Below are positions 42,931 to 49,287 of a stretch of DNA of 51,513 bases, in pieces. How positions within the stretch are numbered: position 1 is the first letter of the stretch; every line of letters begins with the position of its first letter. Source of the DNA: Oscillospiraceae bacterium (GTDB lineage: Bacteria > Bacillota > Clostridia > Oscillospirales > Oscillospiraceae); the NCBI GenBank assembly GCA_016293265.1, contig JAEDEN010000003.1, positions 1 to 51,513 on the forward strand. The letters run 5' to 3'. The position numbers and the translations under genes are program-made. The notes under the pieces were generated by a model that was not told the DNA's origin, searched no databases, and saw only the letters and a list, made by a program, of their open reading frames with translations.

Positions 42931-42959
42931 ATTATACTCCCAACTTTTGAGGAAAGCAA
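42931..42959 (-). promoter_or_regulatory. Promoter of the SLH protein gene
   Basis: Minus strand TTGCTT, 17-nt spacer, perfect TATAAT, about 85 nt before the ATG at 42847. Confidence 0.6.
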
Positions 42960-42997
42960 GCCCTAAATCTTGTGGCTCGGTCATCCATTCCACCAAT

Positions 42998-43026
42998 TTG
43001 ACATTGTATTTTCTTTTATATATAAT
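42998..43026 (+). promoter_or_regulatory. Consensus sigma-A promoter, plus strand
   Basis: TTGACA, 17-nt spacer, TATAAT, a full consensus match, 67 nt before the ATG at 43093. It is divergent from the SLH gene promoter; the two -35 boxes are about 39 nt apart. Confidence 0.85.
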
Positions 43027-43092
43027 ACTGGGAGGATTCCATCCATCTCCTGGGCACCGGATACATCCGGTGCGAAGAAAGGACATTCTCCC

Positions 43093-43806
43093 ATGAAAAA
43101 AGACAAGAAAATTACGCTGATCGTCCTGGCAGCACTTTTGGTGGCAGTCGGCTCCCTCTGCTATTGGCAGCGGAACAACCTGGAGGCCCTGCGGCTTTTC
43201 CTGCAGCTTGACCAGGAAGATATTTCCACCCGCATTGAAGACAACGTCCAAAAGGTGACGAACGCCTCCCAGAAGGTGGCAGGCGTCACGGTCCGTGACC
43301 TGACGGACGAGGAGAAGGCGGCCCTGCGGGACCAGTCCCTCTCCCGGGAGGAGTTGATCGCCCAGATCACCACCCCCGCCGAAACAGTGCCTGACAGCAG
43401 TTCCCAGATCCCGCCTGACGCCTCTGCCCCCGGCGTTGCCCCCGCCGTCTCCCCACAGCCGGACCCCGACCGTGAGGCCCTTTCCCGGCTCATCGCCGAG
43501 GTCTACCTCATGAAGGAGGAGTACAACGTCTGGCTGGAGAACATGAATCAGGCCGCCATTGACGAGTATGTGGCCCTGCCGGAGGAAAAGCAGACTCCGG
43601 AGGCCAAATATTCCATTGGGATGCGCTACATGAACCTGGCCCTGGATGAAGAAAAGGTCTGCGACGCCCGGATGGCCTCTTTGGAGAGCTCCATCCGGGA
43701 GCTTTTGAAGAAGCTGGGGGAGGATACCTCCCTGGCAGACGAGATCCACGCGGCGTATCTGGAGGAAAAGGCGCTGAAAAAGGCTTATTACCTGAACCTG
43801 CATTGA
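43093..43806 (+). CDS. Single-pass membrane protein with extracytoplasmic helical domain
   Basis: The 237-aa protein begins MKKDKK, then one helix (about residues 8-24, ITLIVLAALLVAVGSLCYW), then a Pro/Ser-rich linker (about 95-125) between two helical, Glu/Lys-rich regions that could form coiled coils. No catalytic motif. I do not recognise the family. It is monocistronic, between a consensus promoter and a strong terminator, and reads against all its neighbours. AAAGGA lies upstream of the ATG. A structural or scaffold role at the cell surface is possible. Confidence 0.75.
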   Translation: MKKDKKITLIVLAALLVAVGSLCYWQRNNLEALRLFLQLDQEDISTRIEDNVQKVTNASQKVAGVTVRDLTDEEKAALRDQSLSREELIAQITTPAETVPDSSSQIPPDASAPGVAPAVSPQPDPDREALSRLIAEVYLMKEEYNVWLENMNQAAIDEYVALPEEKQTPEAKYSIGMRYMNLALDEEKVCDARMASLESSIRELLKKLGEDTSLADEIHAAYLEEKALKKAYYLNLH

Positions 43807-43855
43807 GGTCCCCTGCGCAAAAGGCTCCCCCTCATATCCGTAATACGAAATCATG

Positions 43856-43890
43856 AATGCCGCCTGGCGCTTATGCGCCAGGCATTTTTA
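43856..43890 (+). terminator. Terminator of the plus-strand membrane protein gene
   Basis: The 9-bp stem gcctggcgc / gcgccaggc has a 4-nt loop and is followed by atttttattt. Confidence 0.85.
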
Positions 43891-43933
43891 TTTCTCCAGG
43901 CAAACCCAGCGGTGCATCAGGGTGCACTTTCCC

Positions 43934-44803
43934 TCATCCCACGGTGTCATAGGTGCGTACCATAACCACCCGGCTATAGCCGCCGGCGTAGTGGGAGGGT
44001 GCAACCGTCCGGCATTCCCCCGGTTCCAGGTCCGTCAGCTTTGCATTGTAAGTAATACCGCCTACATAGACCGATTCCTCGTCCATATAGGACTTATAAA
44101 ATATCCGCACACAGGGAATCGCCTGGCCCGTGAGATTTGTCACAGATAGAGAGCCGTTTTCATTCTCATCAAGTGCCACAAGGTCCTGGGACATTGTGAA
44201 ATCGCCAAGCTCTGCAACATCCGCCCCACAGCTGCGGTATTCCCCTTCCTGGTAAGGCGTTTTATGTTTCTCCTGAATTAACACGGCCGCACCGCCAGGG
44301 ATGGCGGACGCCTCAAATTCCAGCGTTGTTCCCTCCCGGACAGCCGTAATCATGGCATATTCGATGCCGGTGCTCCCTGTGTTCTCCACCAGCATGGCCG
44401 TGATGTTGGAAACCGCTTCATCCGAGCCATCCTCCAGGAAGATCCCGTCAAAGCCGGCTACCGTGTGCACCACCAGGTTGGTGCCGGGGATTGCATACGG
44501 GAACGTGATCCGATTGACCGGCTCCGGGGAGGGCGTGTGAGGCCGCACCGGTACCTCTTCCGTTGAGGAGGCTGCGCTTGGTGGCTGCACATCCGTCTTG
44601 CCAGTGCTCCCCGCAGGGTTTTCCGGCGCTTTCGAAGGAGCATCCTCCGGGGCCGAAGCCGCCTCTTGATATCCGCCGGCGGAGGAAGCTGCCCCCAGTT
44701 GGGGCTGTCTGTCCCCACCCGCCGTCCAGAACGCAAAAGCTACAGCCACAAGCAGGACTGCCGCAGCTGCTCCCAGAAGCACCGCTTTTCTACTTTGTTT
44801 CAT
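43934..44803 (-). CDS. Membrane-anchored extracytoplasmic protein of unknown function
   Basis: The 289-aa protein has an N-terminal helix (about residues 7-27), a Ser/Ala/Pro-rich linker (to about 95), and a beta-rich C-terminal domain with VENTGSTGIEYAMI, LVALDENENGSLSV and VYVGGITYNAKL, resembling FxLYD-like domains that often sit on Gram-positive surfaces. There is no lipobox Cys. It overlaps the stop of the radical SAM/SPASM gene by 14 nt, so it is made together with the maturase set. Whether it is a substrate, receptor or immunity-type protein cannot be told. Confidence 0.75.
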   Translation of the reverse strand: MKQSRKAVLLGAAAAVLLVAVAFAFWTAGGDRQPQLGAASSAGGYQEAASAPEDAPSKAPENPAGSTGKTDVQPPSAASSTEEVPVRPHTPSPEPVNRITFPYAIPGTNLVVHTVAGFDGIFLEDGSDEAVSNITAMLVENTGSTGIEYAMITAVREGTTLEFEASAIPGGAAVLIQEKHKTPYQEGEYRSCGADVAELGDFTMSQDLVALDENENGSLSVTNLTGQAIPCVRIFYKSYMDEESVYVGGITYNAKLTDLEPGECRTVAPSHYAGGYSRVVMVRTYDTVG

Positions 44804-45941
44804 GTCTTACGCCCTCTCTGATCTCCGCCTCCAGCAGGCGGCAGGCATTGGGATATTCGTGGGCCATCCGGCAGCGGTACTCCGGTACAGTCTGGAAGTT
44901 GCCGCTTTCCGTATAGACCATGGCCGCACAGGCCTTGCATTGGTCACGCATCTGGCAGTTTTTGCACTTTGCCGGCAGGCGGATCGCCCCGGCGGCCTCA
45001 ACCGCTCTCTGCCAAGCCTTTTGGAAGCCCACCTGGAACACATCCTCCGCATGACCGTCAGTCAGCATCCCACAGGGAAGGAGTTTTCCGTCCCATGTTA
45101 CCCAGAAGCTGCATTTTCCGGCCCAGCAGCGGATCCCCTCTCCCTGGGTCTCCAGGCAGTCATCCCCCGGATCACTGGCCAATCCATCCAGATTCTTTTC
45201 TTTCATGCGCCGTAGGAACTCATCCTCCCCGTTGAGAAGGGCTTCCACCTTCGCCGAGTAATATGCCGCCTCCCGGGGGGTAAACCGGTCGTTCCATCCC
45301 ACCTTCGCCGCATCTCTTCGCAGGGGAGGGAACATATAGCTGGTTGCCTGAACGATCAGCTTTTCTCTGCGGCAAAAATCAAAAATAGCTTCCAGATCAC
45401 CGGCGTTATAGGGTGTAATGCTGCAATTGATCTTAACGCTGATGCCGGCCTCCCGCAGGAGGCGAATCCCCCTTGTTGCCTGGGTAAAGCCCTGGGGATT
45501 CCCGCAAAGCCTCTCATACGTGGCGTCCGATGCGCCGTAAAGGGTAAGATTGATCCGCACGGGAGGGGTCTCCCTCAGCCATGCCACAGTCTCTTCGTTG
45601 ATCAGGGTGCCGTTGGAATTGATAGAGATGACAAATCCCATTTGATGCAGCCCGGACAGGATCTCCCGGAAATCCGGGCGCAAAAACGGCTCGCCGCCAG
45701 TCAGCAGCAGGTAAAGAAGCCCGTTTTCTTTTGCTTCCGCCCCAAGCCTCAGCCATTCCTCGGAGGTTCTCAGCGGATGGACCGCTTCCTGCTGGGCCTT
45801 TGACATCCGCACGTAACACATCCGGCAGCTCATATTGCAAACAGGCGTCAGTTCAAATGTTCCGCTCAGCGGAATGTGGAGCCTTGCGGCCTTTCTGTGA
45901 AGATATTCCGTGATCGGCGGTTCTACCGGAATCGTTACCAT
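44790..45941 (-). CDS. Radical SAM/SPASM maturase-like enzyme
   Basis: The 383-aa enzyme has CxxxCxxC in LTPVCNMSCRMCYVRM (about residues 32-47), LLTGGEPFLRPDF, and a C-terminal SPASM domain with two Cys in CWAGKCSFWVTWDG, LPCGML, then C-x2-C-x5-C-x2-C in CKNCQMRDQCKAC and later Cys. SPASM enzymes modify peptides (thioether, quinone or C-C crosslinks) using auxiliary 4Fe-4S clusters. The second ATG (45941) is chosen because AGGAGG is 9 nt upstream; the first (45947) is only 3 nt from it. It overlaps the HPrK-like gene by 7 nt. Confidence 0.88.
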   Translation of the reverse strand: MVTIPVEPPITEYLHRKAARLHIPLSGTFELTPVCNMSCRMCYVRMSKAQQEAVHPLRTSEEWLRLGAEAKENGLLYLLLTGGEPFLRPDFREILSGLHQMGFVISINSNGTLINEETVAWLRETPPVRINLTLYGASDATYERLCGNPQGFTQATRGIRLLREAGISVKINCSITPYNAGDLEAIFDFCRREKLIVQATSYMFPPLRRDAAKVGWNDRFTPREAAYYSAKVEALLNGEDEFLRRMKEKNLDGLASDPGDDCLETQGEGIRCWAGKCSFWVTWDGKLLPCGMLTDGHAEDVFQVGFQKAWQRAVEAAGAIRLPAKCKNCQMRDQCKACAAMVYTESGNFQTVPEYRCRMAHEYPNACRLLEAEIREGVRHETK

Positions 45942-46834
45942 TGGCATATGCCTCCTTTCTCATTCAGGCTTGTCAGGGCATCCCTCACCGCCAGCACCGC
46001 ATCCCGGTCAGGGCGGCATTCCAGCCGGATAACCGGAACCCCGGCTGCCAGCTCACTCAACAGGCCGAAGCCCTCTTCCACATCCCTCCGGTCCCAGTGA
46101 TGAAGCACCGCCTCCGGATACAGGCGCCGCACCGCCTCCGGAAGCGGTAATCGGCAGACCCGGTTTTCCTTGGCCTGTGCCAGCACAACGACTCCCCAGA
46201 CCGGGGCGCTTTCGTTTCGGTAGATGCCGGAGGAGCCGGCATAGGGCAGGCCGTAAGCCCTCCAGCAGCCGCTGGCGTCCTTGCGCAGGGCAGTCCGGTC
46301 TCCATTGAGAATTTCAGCCCCTTCATACCGCAGCCACAGCTCCGCCTGGGTGGATTTTCCTGTCCCCGAGGGTGCCGAAAAAAGGATGCCCCGCCCTTTC
46401 CAGCGAATGAAGCTGGCGTGAAGCATCAGCCCCCCGAATCTCATCAGCAGGGTCTCCGCTCCCAACAGGTCGGATATATTCCGGGAATAGCACATCCTGC
46501 TTTCGCTCCCTGGAAGGTATCTGCACACAACGCGGTCTTTCGCCTCCCATGTAACGCAGGCATAGGGCTCCATGCCGGGGGCAGGACAGTGGTGAATGGT
46601 TTGAATTTCTCCATCCCAGTCATAAAACCGGTTCTGCGTAAAGAATGCCCCTTCCCCGATTGGTGGAAGCGCCGGGACGGCCTGAAACGTGAAAGTCAGG
46701 TCCATCCCGGCGCGCAGAACTGCCGCATCATCTGCGATCAGGTGTAAGAATTCCCGCGCTTCCTCCTGAATGGTAAGAGGAAACGGTATGCTGCACAGCA
46801 ATCTCAGCCCAGCGACAGTGTAAAGATACCGCAC
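45935..46834 (-). CDS. HPr kinase-like protein
   Basis: The 299-aa protein has a P-loop SAPSGTGKSTQAELWLRY (about residues 154-171) and a following LNGDRTALR and AYGLPYAGSSG, as in HPr kinase-related proteins found in RiPP and lasso-peptide loci, not the PTS regulator. It lacks the N-terminal HprK domain. It starts at GTG 46834, 4 nt after the EEP gene stop, and overlaps the radical SAM gene. Related kinases phosphorylate precursor peptides, for example at a C-terminal Ser. Interestingly the four-Cys peptide at 49005 ends in Ser. Confidence 0.8.
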   Translation of the reverse strand: MRYLYTVAGLRLLCSIPFPLTIQEEAREFLHLIADDAAVLRAGMDLTFTFQAVPALPPIGEGAFFTQNRFYDWDGEIQTIHHCPAPGMEPYACVTWEAKDRVVCRYLPGSESRMCYSRNISDLLGAETLLMRFGGLMLHASFIRWKGRGILFSAPSGTGKSTQAELWLRYEGAEILNGDRTALRKDASGCWRAYGLPYAGSSGIYRNESAPVWGVVVLAQAKENRVCRLPLPEAVRRLYPEAVLHHWDRRDVEEGFGLLSELAAGVPVIRLECRPDRDAVLAVRDALTSLNEKGGICQW

Positions 46835-46838
46835 CGGT

Positions 46839-48911
46839 TTATCTTACCTCGTACAGCTTCACACCGGCTGCCCAAGTGGAGGCAAGCCAACCCTGTTTTG
46901 CAGAGAAATAGCGCAGATAGTAATTATAGCGAGAAATGTTGGTGTAGAACCGCACGCTGCCTCTGCTGCTGTCTACCTTCATGGACCAGACATAGGGATC
47001 GTCCTGCAGGGTGAGCCTGTAGCCGCCGTAGGTGAGTTCGCTGCCGGGAGCCAGATACAGCTCACCGTCATCCGTCACAGCAGAGATGGTATAGCCCATA
47101 CCTTCTCTGGTCACGGTCCAGACCATTCTCGGGGTAATGCTGTCCCCGGGCTTCTCGGAGAACCCATCGCATTTCAGTTCCATGTTCTTATCATACCGCA
47201 GCGTGTAAGAACCCATTGTGGAGTTGAACACCAGGGCGTATTCCCCGCCGCTGATGATTCTGGTGGTCGTATTGCCCAGGATCGGTTCCCTTACAGCTTC
47301 GGCCTGGCCGCAGTAGGAGCAGACGCCATCCACGAAATTGTGCTCCACAACGGGGATCTCCTTATCATAGGTATCCTGGCAGCGGGTGCAGACAAAGGTA
47401 GTCTTTCCGGGCACAGTGCAGGTGGGCAGCAGGGTCTCCTTCACCTGGTAGTCATGGCCCAGGGCGGCAAGCTCACTGTTCTGGACGTCGCCGCAGCGGG
47501 TGCAGGTCTTGGTGACCGTACCACTCTCAGTACAGGTGGCTTCCTTGGTCACCGTCTCCTGATAGTCGTGGCCCAGGGCGGCAAGCTCACTGTTCTGGAC
47601 GTCGCCGCAGCGGGTGCAGGTCTTGGTGACCGTACCACTCTCAGTACAGGTGGCTTCCTTGGTCACCGTCTCCTGATAGTCGTGACCCAGGGAGCCCCCC
47701 TCTTCGGTATAGGAATCGCCGCAGCGGGTGCAGGTATAAGTGACCGTACCAGCCTCAGTGCAGGTTGCGCCGTTGTTGGCCGTCACCTGATAGTCATGGC
47801 CCAGGGCGGAGATCGCTTCCGTATAGCTTTCGCCGCACTGGCAGGTATAGGTCATCACACCGTCCCCGGTACAGGTGGCTGCCCTGGTCTCCTCAGCGGT
47901 ATAGGAATGCTCGTGGGGCTCCTCCGTAGTCAGGGTATAGGCAAACTTCACCACTACGGGCCAGTGGTCAGCCAGAGCGGTTCCGTTCTCATCCGTGAAA
48001 TCCTCAGCGATGGTGTATTTCTTGGCGTTCAGGGTCACATCGCTTTCGGTGTTGTTGATGTAAAACACCTTATCCACGATCTCGGCATCGGGATAGTCAT
48101 AGGTACCGCCCTTGTCCTTAGCTACCAGGGCTTCGCTGCCGTGGGCGGGATAGTCGCCATCGCGCACCAACTCAATCCAGGCGTCCTGGATGGTAAAGCG
48201 CTCATCCTCATTGATTGCATCGATGAACAGCCCCTTCAGGTCTTCACGGGTATAGCGGCAGTTGGTATCACCCATGACGATAATGGGATTTCCGTTGTTG
48301 CTGGCCTTGATGGCGTTGGCCAACTGGGTGAGCTGGCTTTCCCGGGCCGCGATATCGCCGGCGTCGGAATCGGCGTCCATGTGGAGGATGTAGACGTCCA
48401 CAGTAACACCCTCAGCCACGGTGGCCGCATAGTAACGGTAGCCCTTGTCGATCATGCCGTCGGCGCCGTTTCCGGTGTCAAAGATACCGGTGCTGTAATG
48501 GGTATTCCAGGAGGTCCATTTTTCACCGGCGACGAAAGCGGTATTCTTCCAGATGAGATTCAGTCCGTCGGTGTCGTTGTTCAGGCCGGAGATGCCGCCC
48601 CGGTGGGTACCGCTGTTGTAGTCGTCGGTCAGGCTGGACATCAGCTCCGTGTTGTAGTTGAAGTCCTCGGACACACCGATGATATCCCAGCCGTACTCGG
48701 CCATTTTTTCACTGATGGCCTTGGTTCCGTCGGGGCCGGGGCCGTCGGAGTTGATGGAGATGCCCAGAATCTTATTGGGCAGGCCGTCCACGTTCATGGA
48801 CGTGACGGTAAAGGAGCCGCTTGTTTCAGCGGCAGAGGCCATGGCCGGTACGAGGGAAAGGGCCAGGCAAAGGGCCGTAAGGCCGCTGAGCGCACGCTTG
48901 AGTCTCTTCAT
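46839..48911 (-). CDS. Secreted endonuclease/exonuclease/phosphatase-family protein with Cys repeats
   Basis: The 690-aa protein has a signal peptide (about 1-27). The EEP (DNase I/sphingomyelinase) fold follows: SMNVDGL, IIGVSEDF, ILHMDADSDAG, IVMGDTNC, ALADHWPVVV, with the catalytic Asn, Glu, Asp and His. Residues about 330-530 hold five copies of a 38-aa repeat (HDYQ...TCT...CTRCGD pattern with three Cys). The last 150 residues are beta-rich and contain no SLH motif. It may cleave extracellular DNA or phospholipid. It shares a transcript with the HPrK-like gene (4-nt gap); a terminator separates it from the peptide gene upstream. Confidence 0.85.
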   Translation of the reverse strand: MKRLKRALSGLTALCLALSLVPAMASAAETSGSFTVTSMNVDGLPNKILGISINSDGPGPDGTKAISEKMAEYGWDIIGVSEDFNYNTELMSSLTDDYNSGTHRGGISGLNNDTDGLNLIWKNTAFVAGEKWTSWNTHYSTGIFDTGNGADGMIDKGYRYYAATVAEGVTVDVYILHMDADSDAGDIAARESQLTQLANAIKASNNGNPIIVMGDTNCRYTREDLKGLFIDAINEDERFTIQDAWIELVRDGDYPAHGSEALVAKDKGGTYDYPDAEIVDKVFYINNTESDVTLNAKKYTIAEDFTDENGTALADHWPVVVKFAYTLTTEEPHEHSYTAEETRAATCTGDGVMTYTCQCGESYTEAISALGHDYQVTANNGATCTEAGTVTYTCTRCGDSYTEEGGSLGHDYQETVTKEATCTESGTVTKTCTRCGDVQNSELAALGHDYQETVTKEATCTESGTVTKTCTRCGDVQNSELAALGHDYQVKETLLPTCTVPGKTTFVCTRCQDTYDKEIPVVEHNFVDGVCSYCGQAEAVREPILGNTTTRIISGGEYALVFNSTMGSYTLRYDKNMELKCDGFSEKPGDSITPRMVWTVTREGMGYTISAVTDDGELYLAPGSELTYGGYRLTLQDDPYVWSMKVDSSRGSVRFYTNISRYNYYLRYFSAKQGWLASTWAAGVKLYEVR
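47469..47696. repeat. Two tandem 114-bp units, the first about 97 nt identical
   Basis: Within the EEP gene two adjacent 114-bp units (47469-47582 and 47583-47696; 38 codons each) are identical over about the first 97 nt. The other Cys repeats of the protein are diverged, so this is a recent duplication and a likely site of copy-number change. Confidence 0.85.
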
Positions 48912-48944
48912 CAGTCAAAATCCTTTCTAACTCGTTTTCTAAAG

Positions 48945-48982
48945 GAAAAGGCGGCCACAGGAATGCGTGGCCGCCTTTTTCA
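48945..48982 (-). terminator. Terminator after the four-Cys peptide gene
   Basis: The stem aaaaggcggccac / gtggccgcctttt with an 8-nt loop and a T-run on the minus strand. It could give high peptide mRNA with partial read-through into the downstream enzymes. Confidence 0.85.
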
Positions 48983-49004
48983 AACGGCGAATGTGGGCGG
49001 CTGC

Positions 49005-49271
49005 TCAGGAGGCAAAGATCTGGGGCTGGCCGTTGGGGTTGTTGTAGCAGACCTCAGCAAAATCCAATTCAGACGAATATTTTCCCCCGCAGGCAGGCTC
49101 TGCTACCCAGTAGACCGTGCCAAAACCGTCGTTCCAACCGCACGTGCTCTCATCCCCATGGGTGGGAAAACCAGTATAGTCTTCATCCCTCCAGCCGCAG
49201 GATCGAGCGATACTCTGAGTCAGCGTGAAGTACTCAAGTCTGAGGGCAGGCTTCGTATAAGTTTTTTTCAT
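49005..49271 (-). CDS. Putative RiPP precursor-like peptide, 88 aa, four Cys
   Basis: The N terminus MKKTYTKPALRLEYFTLTQS resembles the leader-like MKKxYxKP start of many short Clostridia peptides. From residue 24 the composition changes: Cys at 25, 44, 61 and 75, two CGW motifs (25-27 and 44-46), four Trp in total, and a C-terminal CYNNPNGQPQIFAS. There is no signal peptide or membrane helix. The ATG is 16 nt after the vWA gene stop with GAGAGG as SD. It lies upstream of EEP, HPrK-like and SPASM genes on the same strand. A precursor of a modified exported peptide is my best reading; a small metal-binding protein is the alternative. Confidence 0.6.
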   Translation of the reverse strand: MKKTYTKPALRLEYFTLTQSIARSCGWRDEDYTGFPTHGDESTCGWNDGFGTVYWVAEPACGGKYSSELDFAEVCYNNPNGQPQIFAS

Positions 49272-49287
49272 TGATATTCACATCCTC

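Noticed and set aside
45942..45947. ATG 45947 as start of the SPASM enzyme
   Set aside because: Only 3 nt from AGGAGG; the ATG two codons later has normal spacing. The difference is two residues, so this is low stakes.
47469..47696. Tandem repeats as a CRISPR array
   Set aside because: Units of 114 bp without spacers, in frame in a secreted protein.
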